Assembly (NCBI RefSeq): GCF_947500405.1
Contig: NZ_CANMRY010000005.1
Location: 186,001-250,000 of the forward strand
Direction of reading: 5' to 3'
DNA from: an uncultured Maribacter sp.
GTDB lineage: Bacteria; Bacteroidota; Bacteroidia; Flavobacteriales; Flavobacteriaceae
Length of the DNA stretch: 64,000 nucleotides
Positions 55,330-64,000 of the stretch are shown here, piece after piece. A program made the translations under genes and the position numbers. Position 1 is the stretch's first letter. Each line of letters starts with the position of its first letter. The notes below the pieces were generated by a model. The model had not been told where the DNA came from. It was given only the letters and a program-made list of their open reading frames with translations, and did not search any database.

Positions 55330-56181
55330 ATGAAAAAGTTATCAATAATTGACGCACACATTCATCTTTGGGATTTAAAACTCTTAGCTTATCCTTGGCT
55401 GGATCAATTCCCTAATATAAATAGAACTTTTTCCTTATCAGATTACAATAAGGCTACTACAGAACAATCCATTGAAAAAATGATTTTTGTTCAAGCGGAA
55501 TGCAAACCTTCACAATTTTTAAAAGAAGTGGAATGGGTTCAAGCACTTTCAGAAAAAGATAAAAGACTTGCTGCTATAATACCTTGGGCGCCTTTACATA
55601 CAGGAAATGCAGTAGCAGAAGTATTAGAAAAATTTAAACAAAACCCCAAAATAAAAGGAGTTAGACAATTAATTCAACCGCAAGAAGATTTAAATTTTTG
55701 TATTGATCACGATTTTGTACAAGGAGTTAGACTTTTGGGCAAAAACAATTTACATTTTGAATTAACCATAGCCCCAAAACATTTTCCTGCCGTTTTAAAA
55801 CTTATAGAAAAATGTCCGGACACAAAATTTATTTTAAATCATATAGGAAATCCTAACATACTAAAAAAGGAAATACAGCCTTGGAAGGAACACCTAAAAG
55901 CATTTGCTAATTCTGGACCGCATTACTGCAAATTTTCAAACTTAGTCTGCAATGCCCATTTAGAACACTGGAGTATAGATGACTTAAGACCTTATTATGA
56001 AACAGTTATAGATGTTTTTGGTTCAGAAAAATTAATATGGGGTAGCGATTGGCCTCATGCACTTCGTGCATCCTCTTGGTCAAAATGGTTTAAAACATCA
56101 GTTTCTTTAACGGATGATCTTAGCGAAAAGGAGCGTACTAAAATTTTTAAAACAAATGCAATTCGTTTTTATAACATATAA
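55330..56181 (+). CDS. Amidohydrolase-fold lactonase (L-rhamnonolactonase/L-fuconolactonase type)
   Basis: A 283-residue TIM-barrel metal hydrolase of the COG3618 group, whose known members open aldonolactones. Features are IIDAHIHLWDLKLLAYPWLD (metal His-X-His at the N-terminus), the central KFILNHIGNPN, and the C-terminal LIWGSDWPHA with the catalytic Asp. Its place between rhaT and an SDR makes L-rhamnono-lactone a good substrate. There is no signal peptide, so it acts in the cytoplasm. Confidence 0.85.
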   Translation: MKKLSIIDAHIHLWDLKLLAYPWLDQFPNINRTFSLSDYNKATTEQSIEKMIFVQAECKPSQFLKEVEWVQALSEKDKRLAAIIPWAPLHTGNAVAEVLEKFKQNPKIKGVRQLIQPQEDLNFCIDHDFVQGVRLLGKNNLHFELTIAPKHFPAVLKLIEKCPDTKFILNHIGNPNILKKEIQPWKEHLKAFANSGPHYCKFSNLVCNAHLEHWSIDDLRPYYETVIDVFGSEKLIWGSDWPHALRASSWSKWFKTSVSLTDDLSEKERTKIFKTNAIRFYNI

Positions 56182-56193
56182 ATTAAAACAACT

Positions 56194-57039
56194 ATGAGCA
56201 ATACATTACATAAAAGCAATCATAAATTTATCCCACAAAGGTTTGCAGGTAAGGTTGCCATTGTTACAGGTGGAGCATCTGGTTTAGGAAGAGCTATTGT
56301 CGAAGAATTTTGTAAAGAAGGTGGCAAAGTTCTATTTACAGATATAAGCGATTTGGGCAAAAGAAAACAGGAAAATGATGCAAAAAATAATTATGATACT
56401 ACATTTTTAATGGGAGACATGGGAGATGAAGCATTTTGCAAAACTACTATAGCTGAAACCATAAAAAAGTATGGGAGAATTGACTATTTAATCAATAATG
56501 CTTTTTCTTTTGCCGCAGCAGGTATTAACGCTGAAACTAAAGATTGGATGCGAAGTTTTGAAGTAGGTCCATTAGCCTATGCAAGAATGGCACAAGAGGT
56601 TTACTCCTATATGAAAAAATCTGGTGGAGGAGCTATTGTAAATATTTCAAGTATTTCTGCTCATATCGCACAAAAAGACAGATGGACTTACAATGCATCA
56701 AAAGGCGCTGTAAATCAACTAACTAAATGCCAGGCTCTAGATTTTGCTCAACATAACATAAGAGTAAACAGCGTAGACCCTGGATGGATATGGACTCACG
56801 AAACCGATAAAGCCGCAAATCTAGACGGAGGCGGTAGAGAAAAATGGGATCCCATTTGGGGTCGTTTTCATATGCTAAGGCGCATGGGGCTTGCCATAGA
56901 AGTTGCAAGACCTGTACTCTTTTTATTAAGTAATGACGCTTCCTTTATTACTGGCACTAATATAGCTGTAGATGGCGGTTACCTCTCAATAGGGCCAGAA
57001 GGCTTAGGTGAAAATACTATAAATGCAGGGTCGCAATAA
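56194..57039 (+). CDS. SDR oxidoreductase, candidate rhamnose-pathway dehydrogenase
   Basis: A 281-residue classical SDR. The NAD-binding motif is TGGASGLGRA (~26-35), the NNA motif LINNAFSF (~98-105), and the catalytic Ser and YxxxK are in NISSISAHIAQKDRWTYNASK. It ends with the usual TGTNIAVDGGYLS. Possible reactions are L-rhamnose-1-dehydrogenase or oxidation of 2-keto-3-deoxy-L-rhamnonate at C4, both known SDR steps in the non-phosphorylating rhamnose pathway; sequence alone does not choose. Gap to the lactonase gene is 12 bp. Confidence 0.85.
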   Translation: MSNTLHKSNHKFIPQRFAGKVAIVTGGASGLGRAIVEEFCKEGGKVLFTDISDLGKRKQENDAKNNYDTTFLMGDMGDEAFCKTTIAETIKKYGRIDYLINNAFSFAAAGINAETKDWMRSFEVGPLAYARMAQEVYSYMKKSGGGAIVNISSISAHIAQKDRWTYNASKGAVNQLTKCQALDFAQHNIRVNSVDPGWIWTHETDKAANLDGGGREKWDPIWGRFHMLRRMGLAIEVARPVLFLLSNDASFITGTNIAVDGGYLSIGPEGLGENTINAGSQ

Positions 57040-57062
57040 TTCAATAATTCTTTTTTAGAAGT

Positions 57063-58460
57063 ATGATAGAAGAACACATCAAGGAGATTAAAAAAAAGCT
57101 TGGAGCTGACAAAGTTCTACTTGGAGAAAAAATTAAGGAAAGATATTCTCATATCTGGGAAATAAACAAGCCTTTGAATGCTAAAGCTGTCGTGTTTCCA
57201 TCAACAACGCAAGATGTTTCAGATATCTTAACTATTTGTCATGAATACCACCAACCCATCGTAGTACACGGAGGGTTAACAAACCTTACAGGAAGTACAG
57301 AAACTAACGTTGACGAATTAGTCATTTGCATGGAAAAAATGAATGCGATTGAAGAGTTCGATTTATCCAGTCGTACAATAACTGTACAATCAGGAGTAAT
57401 TTTAGAAGTTATACATCAGGAAGTAAAAAAAGAAAATTTATTATTTCCTATGAGTTTTGGTGCTCAAGGCTCAGCTCAAATAGGAGGAGTAATTGCGACA
57501 AATGCTGGTGGGCTGCGTGTTTTTAGGTATGGAATGACCAGGAATTTAGTTTTAGGACTAGAAGTTGTTTTAGCTAATGGTACCATTATTTCATCTATGA
57601 AAAAAATTCTAAAAGATAATTCTGGTTATGATTTAAAACAATTATTTATTGGTTCTGAAGGTACATTAGGAGTAATAACTAAAGCAGTATTAAGGCTACA
57701 GCAAAAGCCTAAAAGTAGAAATAGTGCGTATGTAGCCATGAACAATTTTGAAAATGTAGTATCATTTTTAAAATTTATAGATCAAGGTTTAGCAGGCACT
57801 TTAAGTGGTTATGAATTATTATGGGAGCGTAATTATAAAGCTATGACCTCTCCCTCAACAGGTATTGCTAAACCACTACCCTATGGATATAAGTATTATG
57901 TACTTATAGAAAGTTTAGGAAGTAATCATAATAAAGATCAACAAAAACTAGAATCGTTATTGGAGGAAGCTTTAATGAATGAGCTTATTTTAGACGCAGC
58001 TTTAGCACAATCAATAAAACACATAAAGTTGTTTTGGAGAATTCGGGAAGATGTTGACGTTCTAGTTTCTCAATGTAAAAACGTTCAAAACTTTGACGTA
58101 AGTCTCCCGGTTTCAGAAATAGGTGCTTATGTTGACGACGTTTTTAATACTTTAAATACTATTCCCCAAGTAGAAAACTTTTTTGCACATGGCCATGTAG
58201 CCGATGGTAATATTCATTTTTTAATAAGTAAAAACGAGAACACTACAGAGCTTATTAATAAGATAAATAATATTATATATAGGCCATTAACAACTCTTGG
58301 TGGTTCTGTCTCTGCAGAGCATGGTATTGGAACCCATAAAAAACCTTACCTAAAACTTTGCCGATCCATAGAAGAAATACAATTAATGCAGTGCTTAAAA
58401 ACTGCCATGGATTCTAGAGGTATTTTAAATAGAGACAAAGTAATTGATTTTAAGAAGTAA
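57063..58460 (+). CDS. GlcD-like FAD-dependent 2-hydroxyacid dehydrogenase
   Basis: A 465-residue soluble or peripheral flavoprotein of the vanillyl-alcohol-oxidase family. It has the FAD_binding_4 loop VVHGGLTNLTGSTETN, the GSAQIGGVIATNAGG segment and the C-terminal motif SAEHGIGTHKKPYL. Family members oxidise D-lactate, glycolate or D-2-hydroxyglutarate. In this operon it may oxidise lactate produced from rhamnose breakdown, or another hydroxyacid. It ends the operon; no terminator is obvious. Confidence 0.85.
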   Translation: MIEEHIKEIKKKLGADKVLLGEKIKERYSHIWEINKPLNAKAVVFPSTTQDVSDILTICHEYHQPIVVHGGLTNLTGSTETNVDELVICMEKMNAIEEFDLSSRTITVQSGVILEVIHQEVKKENLLFPMSFGAQGSAQIGGVIATNAGGLRVFRYGMTRNLVLGLEVVLANGTIISSMKKILKDNSGYDLKQLFIGSEGTLGVITKAVLRLQQKPKSRNSAYVAMNNFENVVSFLKFIDQGLAGTLSGYELLWERNYKAMTSPSTGIAKPLPYGYKYYVLIESLGSNHNKDQQKLESLLEEALMNELILDAALAQSIKHIKLFWRIREDVDVLVSQCKNVQNFDVSLPVSEIGAYVDDVFNTLNTIPQVENFFAHGHVADGNIHFLISKNENTTELINKINNIIYRPLTTLGGSVSAEHGIGTHKKPYLKLCRSIEEIQLMQCLKTAMDSRGILNRDKVIDFKK

Positions 58461-58923
58461 ATTACTGAATAACCATATAAAATATTTTATAACAATTAAT
58501 TATTTGATAAAATTATTGAGGCGTAAATGTATTTATGGAAGTATTGCTAATGTTTTAAAAACTATAAAAAGGCACTAATTTTTAAAAAAATCTGCTTCTT
58601 ACTAATATTTAATCCTTTTTTATAGGATTTTTTAAAGAAAGATATTTCTTTCAAATATACAGTGTTAAATTTTATATAGAAAGTTAAAAATAATTCAACT
58701 TCATTTATATAACTATATGTGTTATACGGAAAATAACAATAGTTAAAAAAAATATTCTTACAAAGAATTTAAATTATTAATAGAAAAAAAATATAAATCC
58801 CACAGATTCGGCAGGATGGAATTTTCTTTGAAATAATATAGATTTACATTGATAGTTTGATTTTTGTACTAAGCAAATCAACTAAATCCAATCAACTAAG
58901 TTCAACTAACTAAATTTAATTAA
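58461..58923 (+). promoter_or_regulatory. Upstream region of susC
   Basis: 463 bp, gene-free. It holds the third copy of the shared motif, a TTTG (58827-58830) and TAGTTTG (58853-58859) that could form a promoter, and CAACTAA repeated several times just before the ATG (58875-58915). The promoter placement is uncertain. Confidence 0.45.
58803..58819 (+). promoter_or_regulatory. PUL motif, copy upstream of susC
   Basis: CAGATTCGGCAGGATGG, 105 bp before the susC ATG. It shares CAGA, C and CAGGATG with the copies at 49272 and 49544. Confidence 0.5.
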
Positions 58924-61900
58924 ATGATGAAAAAACAACTTAAAAAAATTCACAAAAAAGTACTGTATATGTGCTTTATTTTAATATCTCTTGGAATGTA
59001 TTCGCAAGAGAATACTATTACAGGTAAAGTAACTTCAGAAGATGGTATGCCACTAGTAGGTGTAAATATTATACAAAAAGGAACAAAAAACGGTCAAGTA
59101 GCCGATTTTGATGGTAATTACAAGATAAAATTAGTAACTGGATCAAAAACACTTATTTTCTCTTATTTAGGCTTTACAACTAAAGAGGTTGTCGTAGCGG
59201 GTCAATCCACTATTAATGTTATTTTAATAGAAGATGCACAGAGTCTTGATGAGGTTGTTGTGGTTGGGTATGGTACCCAAACTAGAACTGATTTAGTTGG
59301 TTCCGTTGGCTCTGTTAAAGGAGAAGACATTGCTAAAATGCCAGTCCCTACGTTTGACATGGCTCTGCAAGGTCGTACCGCAGGATTAAACATTACCAAT
59401 ACATCTAGCGAACCTGGTGGACAAGTTACTATTAGAATTAGAGGTAATAACTCCATATTAGGAAATAATGCACCTTTAATTGTTATAGACGGTTATCCAA
59501 TGCCTACAGGGAATGAGGCTAGTACCGCAGGAGCAGGAGAGGGCAACCAAACCTCATCTAACCTTTTAAGTTTCCTAAACCCTGCGGAAATAGAATCTGT
59601 TGAGATTCTTAAAGATGCGTCATCAACTGCTATTTATGGTTCTCGTGGTGCAAATGGAGTAATAATTGTTACTACAAAAAAAGGAAATTACGAGCAGGCT
59701 ACTCAAATTAATTTAACAGCAGAAACTGGGTTTAGTGATATTAAAGATTTTCCTGAAGTTTTAGATGGACCAACGTATGCTAAATGGAGAAATGAAGTAG
59801 CTGTTATAAACAATAGACCTCTACTTTTTGATGGGGTTGATAGACCCTTGCCTGAAAACGCATCGACAACAGATTGGTTAGGTAGAATTTTGAGAACAGG
59901 TATTACTAACAGATACCAGCTTACTGCATCTGGAGGGGGAAATAAGTCTAGATATTTCTTATCAGCTAATTACTTAAAAAATGAAGGTATTGTAAAATTC
60001 ACAGATTTCTCTAGAGCAAATATCAGGCTAAATGTGGATAATGAGCTTACAAAGCGCTTAAGCACCAATACATCTGTAAATTATGTACGCTCACAAAATA
60101 ATAGATCAGGAGAAGGATCTGGTTCTATTATAAACTCAGGATCTGTTTTTTCAGCTTACAAGAACGCTCCAACGGCAACGCCTGATGACCCTATAGATGA
60201 AGGTGATGGTACTTCTAATTTTTTTACAGATCCTTTGGTAGAATTAAGGGACACTCGTAATGAAACCTATAACGAAAATTTAATCTTAAGCATCTTAACA
60301 AGATATAAAATATCAGAGAATTTAACCTTTAACCTTTCAACAGGTACAAATAGCTCAAATAGTAGAAGAGAAGTTTATTTTCCAAAAACAACTAGACAAG
60401 GTAGATTACGTAATTCTAGGGCTGTTTATAACGTTAGTAGCAATCGTAATTATTTGGTTGAATCGTATTTATCCTACAACAAGGCATTTGAGAAAAGTAA
60501 TTTGGATTTAACCGGAGGGTATTCTTATCAAATTGATAATACACGTCGTTTAAATACTATCGTAGATGATTTTCCAGTTGATAACTTAGAGACAGATAAT
60601 GTTGGACTAGGATTAAACCCTATAATACCCACAAGTTCTAGGATCGAAAGAATTTTATCTTCTTACTACGCTAGATTTAACTATAACTACGATAAAAAAT
60701 ATTACTTATCACTAACAGCTCGTGCAGATGGCTCCAGCGTTTTTGCTGAAAATAAAAAATGGGGGTACTTCCCTTCTATAGGTCTAGGGTGGACTGTATC
60801 AAATGAAAATTTTCTAAAAGAATCAGAAACATTGAGTAACTTAAAGCTTAGAGCAAGTTATGGTATTACAGGTTCTCAATCTATAGCCCCATTGCGTTCT
60901 TTAACCCTTTTGGGTACTGCAAATGCTGTATATGGAGATAATCTATTTTCTGGTTTAGCACCTGTAAGAATTGGAAACCCAGATTTAGAATGGGAAAAGA
61001 CAAAGCAGTTTAACATTGGATTGGATGCAGGATTTCTAAAAAACAGATTTACTGCTTCTATAGATTATTACAATAAAACAACAGACGATTTATTATTAAA
61101 TTTCCCACTTCCAAATTCAGCCGGAATTAACTCTCTTACTGCCAATGCTGGTAGTATTGAAAATAAAGGATTTGAAGTTGTATTAGGAGGATATATAATA
61201 GATAACAAAGACTTTAAATGGAACACCAATTTTAACTGGAGTAATAATAAAACAACCGTTTTGAGCCTTGGAGATAATGATGCAGATATTTTTGGCCCTG
61301 GACCCGCCACAAATATTGTAACAGACCCAACAAACGTTATGCGAGTAGGTGAAGCTTTTGGTGCTTTATATGGGTATAAAGTAATAGGTATACTCCAAGA
61401 AAGTGATTTTGATGCTTCTGGTGCAGCAACGGTTCCAATACGTGCAAATCAAGCTCCTGGTCAATATAAATTTCAAGATATAAGTGGACCAAATGGAGTT
61501 CCAGATGGTATAATAAGTGGTTTAGATCGAGGAATAATAGGTGACACTAATCCAGATTATATTTTTGGTTGGAACAACGATTTTACATATAAAAATTTAA
61601 CTTTAAGTTTATTTTTTCAAGGTTCCATTGGAAATGATGTGATGAATCTAAATAACTCTTTTCTAGGTACAGGGAGAATTGTGAATAATGCTTTTGAAGA
61701 CTGGTATGTAAACCGATGGACACCAGAAAACCCTACAAATGATACTCGATATCCTAATTACACTGGAGGCAATGGAGGTTTTTTTGCACCAAACTCTGCT
61801 ACTATAGAAGATGCATCATACGTAAGGTTAAAAAATGTAAGTATTGGTTATAATATTCCTGTAGCTAAAATTAAAGAAATATCATCTGCAAGGATTTATG

Positions 61901-62052
61901 TAACAGGAACCAACCTACTAACCTTTACAGACTATTCAGGCTTTGACCCAGAGGTTAATATTCGTGGTGGTAATAATCTTTCCCAAGGTATAGATTTTGC
62001 TTCTTATCCAAGAGCTCAAACTTTTACTTTAGGTATAAATATTGGTTTCTAA
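58924..62052 (+). CDS. susC: SusC/RagA-type TonB-linked outer-membrane transporter
   Basis: A 1042-residue TonB-dependent importer of oligosaccharides. A signal peptide (~1-28) is followed by a carboxypeptidase-regulatory-like domain (NTITGKVTSEDGMPLVGVNI, ~30-110), the segment SLDEVVVVGYGTQ, the plug (~120-240, APLIVIDGYP and YGSRGANGVIIVTTK), and a 22-stranded barrel that ends TFTLGINIGF, with the terminal Phe. Paired with the SusD gene 27 bp downstream. The specificity is unknown; the locus suggests a rhamnose-containing glycan. Confidence 0.95.
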   Translation: MMKKQLKKIHKKVLYMCFILISLGMYSQENTITGKVTSEDGMPLVGVNIIQKGTKNGQVADFDGNYKIKLVTGSKTLIFSYLGFTTKEVVVAGQSTINVILIEDAQSLDEVVVVGYGTQTRTDLVGSVGSVKGEDIAKMPVPTFDMALQGRTAGLNITNTSSEPGGQVTIRIRGNNSILGNNAPLIVIDGYPMPTGNEASTAGAGEGNQTSSNLLSFLNPAEIESVEILKDASSTAIYGSRGANGVIIVTTKKGNYEQATQINLTAETGFSDIKDFPEVLDGPTYAKWRNEVAVINNRPLLFDGVDRPLPENASTTDWLGRILRTGITNRYQLTASGGGNKSRYFLSANYLKNEGIVKFTDFSRANIRLNVDNELTKRLSTNTSVNYVRSQNNRSGEGSGSIINSGSVFSAYKNAPTATPDDPIDEGDGTSNFFTDPLVELRDTRNETYNENLILSILTRYKISENLTFNLSTGTNSSNSRREVYFPKTTRQGRLRNSRAVYNVSSNRNYLVESYLSYNKAFEKSNLDLTGGYSYQIDNTRRLNTIVDDFPVDNLETDNVGLGLNPIIPTSSRIERILSSYYARFNYNYDKKYYLSLTARADGSSVFAENKKWGYFPSIGLGWTVSNENFLKESETLSNLKLRASYGITGSQSIAPLRSLTLLGTANAVYGDNLFSGLAPVRIGNPDLEWEKTKQFNIGLDAGFLKNRFTASIDYYNKTTDDLLLNFPLPNSAGINSLTANAGSIENKGFEVVLGGYIIDNKDFKWNTNFNWSNNKTTVLSLGDNDADIFGPGPATNIVTDPTNVMRVGEAFGALYGYKVIGILQESDFDASGAATVPIRANQAPGQYKFQDISGPNGVPDGIISGLDRGIIGDTNPDYIFGWNNDFTYKNLTLSLFFQGSIGNDVMNLNNSFLGTGRIVNNAFEDWYVNRWTPENPTNDTRYPNYTGGNGGFFAPNSATIEDASYVRLKNVSIGYNIPVAKIKEISSARIYVTGTNLLTFTDYSGFDPEVNIRGGNNLSQGIDFASYPRAQTFTLGINIGF

Positions 62053-62079
62053 TAATGGTTTAATTTAAATAAAATACTA

Positions 62080-63576
62080 ATGAAAAAATTAAAATATATA
62101 ATTCTGCTGATAAGTCTTGCAGCTTGTTCTAATTTAGAAGAAGAAGTGTATTCAGAAATCAGTCCATCAAATTATTATCAAAACGTAGCTGAAGCTGAAG
62201 TTGCAGTAACCTCAATTTATAATTCATATAACAGAGCTGTTAGTCTCTATGATTTTGGGTTGTCATCATTAACTGTAGTACCATCACCAAAAATGCAATC
62301 TAAAACGTCTTGGAGAAGAAAATGGGCAAACTATACTACGGATGCTACGGATGCTATTTCTTTACCTCGTGTTTGGAGACCATTTTATCAAGGTATATTT
62401 AGATCTAATGTCCTTATTGCAGAATTAGAAGGGAGAGAATTTATAAGTGAAGAAGAAACTGCACGAAAAGAAATAATAGCAGAAGCTAAATTTTTAAGAT
62501 CGTGGTCCTTTTTTAATCTAGTGCAACTTTTTGGTGCTGTTCCAATGCCATTAAAGCCAGCTATTAAAGCTGAAGAAGCTCAACTTCCTAGGACACCAAT
62601 AGCAAATGTATATCAACAAATTATTTTAGATTTACAAGAAGCCGAAACGAACTTGCCTAGCAATAAGAGAAGTGAAACACAACTAGGGCGACCTATTCAG
62701 GCTACAGCTAAGTTTTTACTTGCAAAAGTATATTTAACTATGGCAGGCTTACCTTTAGAGGATGCAAGTGCTATGGCATTAGCAAATACTAAAATACAAG
62801 AAGTTATAGACTTAGAAGATACCGCACAAGGATATAAATTATTAGAAAGCTATGCAGATGCTATTTGGGTAGAAAATAACGATGAGCGTATATTTGCTAT
62901 TCAGCAAACACAATCTGTATCAAGTCAAGGTACTGCTTTTGGGCATGTTTGGGGGTCTCGAAATAGACTTAATAACCCAGGTCTTGGTCAACGCCATGGT
63001 GGATTTACAAAAGATTTTTATGACTCTTTTGAAGCAACCGATGTACGTAGAGATGTTACTATGGCATACTCCTATGTAGATAGAGATGGCATTACACGTA
63101 CTTTTGCAGATGGTTACTATCCTGAGCGTGAAGGTATATATCAAAATAAGTATGTAGACCTTGATCAAAATGCAGTTGATGGTGATCCAGATATGATTGT
63201 TTATAGATATTCTGACGCGCTACTAATGGCAGCAGAAATTGAGAATAGTTTAAATGGGCCTACAGCTACAGCCTATGGCTATTTAAACAGAGTGAGAACC
63301 AGAGCAAATGCAACAGATGCCCCAGCTGGTATGACGCAACAAGAATTTGCCGAATATACATATGAAGAACGCTACAAAGAACTTTCTTTTGAATTTCAAG
63401 AAATATATGATATTAGAAGATTAGGTAAAGTAGAAGAAGTTTTATCACAACATCCTGAGAATATAATTTGGGCGCCAACAAATACAGCATATAATCCAAA
63501 TTTTAATTTGTGGCCTTTACCTGTAGGTGAAGTTAATACCAATCCTGAAATTCTTGAAAATAACCCTGGATGGTAA
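62080..63576 (+). CDS. susD: SusD/RagB-type surface glycan-binding lipoprotein
   Basis: A 498-residue lipoprotein (LISLAAC, Cys ~16) that caps the SusC barrel and binds the glycan at the cell surface. The N-terminal PSNYYQNVAEAEVAVTSIYN and the helical TPR-like core with AEAKFLRSWSFFNLVQLFGAVP (given in part) are typical, as is the C-terminal ELSFEFQEIYDIRRLGK followed by LWPLPVGEVNTNP. It is co-transcribed with susC and followed by a stem-loop before the second GH78 gene. Confidence 0.95.
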   Translation: MKKLKYIILLISLAACSNLEEEVYSEISPSNYYQNVAEAEVAVTSIYNSYNRAVSLYDFGLSSLTVVPSPKMQSKTSWRRKWANYTTDATDAISLPRVWRPFYQGIFRSNVLIAELEGREFISEEETARKEIIAEAKFLRSWSFFNLVQLFGAVPMPLKPAIKAEEAQLPRTPIANVYQQIILDLQEAETNLPSNKRSETQLGRPIQATAKFLLAKVYLTMAGLPLEDASAMALANTKIQEVIDLEDTAQGYKLLESYADAIWVENNDERIFAIQQTQSVSSQGTAFGHVWGSRNRLNNPGLGQRHGGFTKDFYDSFEATDVRRDVTMAYSYVDRDGITRTFADGYYPEREGIYQNKYVDLDQNAVDGDPDMIVYRYSDALLMAAEIENSLNGPTATAYGYLNRVRTRANATDAPAGMTQQEFAEYTYEERYKELSFEFQEIYDIRRLGKVEEVLSQHPENIIWAPTNTAYNPNFNLWPLPVGEVNTNPEILENNPGW

Positions 63577-63597
63577 TTTTGTGTTTAGTTAGTTTTT

Positions 63598-63625
63598 AAA
63601 GGCTACTGCAGAGTAGCCTTTTTGT
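63598..63625 (+). terminator. Stem-loop between susD and the second rhamnosidase
   Basis: AAGGCTACT pairs with AGTAGCCTT around GCAG and is followed by TTTTTG. It could end the susCD transcript or act as an attenuator that lowers expression of the downstream gene, which starts 22 bp later. Confidence 0.75.
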
Positions 63626-63646
63626 TTAAAATAAATATATGTCTAA

Positions 63647-64000
63647 ATGAAAAGCATAGCTTTTATAGTAATTACCTTTATTTGTAGTGTTTACGAAATA
63701 TCAATTAACAATTCTCCACTAAGTATTAATGATTTAAAAACAGAATACCATACAAACCCGAAGGGTATTGATGTTTTAAAGCCTAGATTTAGTTGGGTTT
63801 TAACTGGTAAAGGAAGAAATAGAACACAAACAGCATACAGAATACTTGTGTCATCTTCTGAAAAAAAATTAAGTAATAATCAAGGAGATATATGGGATAG
63901 TAAAAAAATAACTTCCAATAACACCAACCAAATTGAATATAAAGGGAAGATCTTATCATCGCACACGACTTATTATTGGAAGGTAAAAGTGTGGGATGAA
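63647..64000 (+). CDS. Second alpha-L-rhamnosidase (GH78), 3' end outside window
   Basis: 118 codons from ATG to the window edge. A signal peptide (~1-20) is followed by an N-terminal beta-sandwich homologous to that of the first GH78 (LKPRFSWVLTGKGRNRTQTAYR versus NPSISWTMTSNKKNKTQTAY; about ten consecutive key residues shared), ending YYWKVKVWDE. It lies downstream of susCD, so it is probably part of the same PUL. Nothing can be said about its active site. Confidence 0.82.
   Translation, partial: MKSIAFIVITFICSVYEISINNSPLSINDLKTEYHTNPKGIDVLKPRFSWVLTGKGRNRTQTAYRILVSSSEKKLSNNQGDIWDSKKITSNNTNQIEYKGKILSSHTTYYWKVKVWDE

Noticed and set aside
58875..58915. CAACTAA repeats before susC as a regulator-binding array
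   Set aside because: Spacing is irregular and the motif is short and AT-rich; not distinguishable from leader composition.

Overview
The window is AT-rich, densely coded chromosomal DNA from a member of the Bacteroidota, most likely a marine Flavobacteriaceae. The evidence is a SusC/SusD pair, a hybrid two-component regulator (HTCS), a CcsBA-type cytochrome c synthetase, DUF4290 and DUF2911 proteins, bacillithiol BshB1, and promoters of the TTG-N19-21-TAnnTTTG type with no obvious Shine-Dalgarno sequences. No insertion sequence, CRISPR array, rRNA or phage structural gene was seen.

Bases 1-38000 are mostly core genome: a sensor kinase tail, bshB1, ccsBA, a DUF2520-kdsC-maf cluster, a frameshifted outer-membrane protein gene, a lipoprotein, MscS, a PIG-L deacetylase, a 36-residue membrane microprotein, an SSS symporter, a Nudix-like regulator with galK-galT, DUF2911, an SRPBCC-SDR-photolyase operon, small enzymes (one GNAT gene frameshifted in a poly-A tract), pirin, murA with Asp at the fosfomycin-target position, recQ, fmt, hup, yqgE, a PabC-like aminotransferase, tRNA-Met(CAT), purC, phoH, a SAM hydrolase, dnaN and an unusual Lys/Glu-rich exported protein.

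Bases 38118-41410 hold mnmE followed by a small island. A 14-bp sequence just after the mnmE stop recurs inverted about 1.87 kb downstream. Between the copies lie one large protein with a PD-(D/E)XK nuclease signature, a short start-less open frame, a 21-bp palindrome and two adjacent 11-bp direct repeats. It looks like a cargo gene left in a decayed integrative element at the mnmE 3' end, and the cargo is a candidate defence nuclease.

Bases 41657-64000 are a polysaccharide utilisation locus for a rhamnose-containing, probably sulfated glycan (ulvan is the obvious candidate, but this is inference). It contains an HTCS sensor, a GntR regulator, an exported S1 sulfatase, a GH78 alpha-L-rhamnosidase operon, SusC/SusD, and the start of a second GH78 gene. 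The rhamnosidase operon also encodes a cytochrome c-PQQ sugar dehydrogenase fusion, RhaT, an aldonolactonase-like amidohydrolase, an SDR and a GlcD-like FAD dehydrogenase. That set suggests oxidative, non-phosphorylating L-rhamnose catabolism with periplasmic oxidation. A 17-bp motif (CAGAnnCrrCAGGATGs) occurs upstream of the sulfatase, the first GH78 operon and susC, and may be the shared operator.
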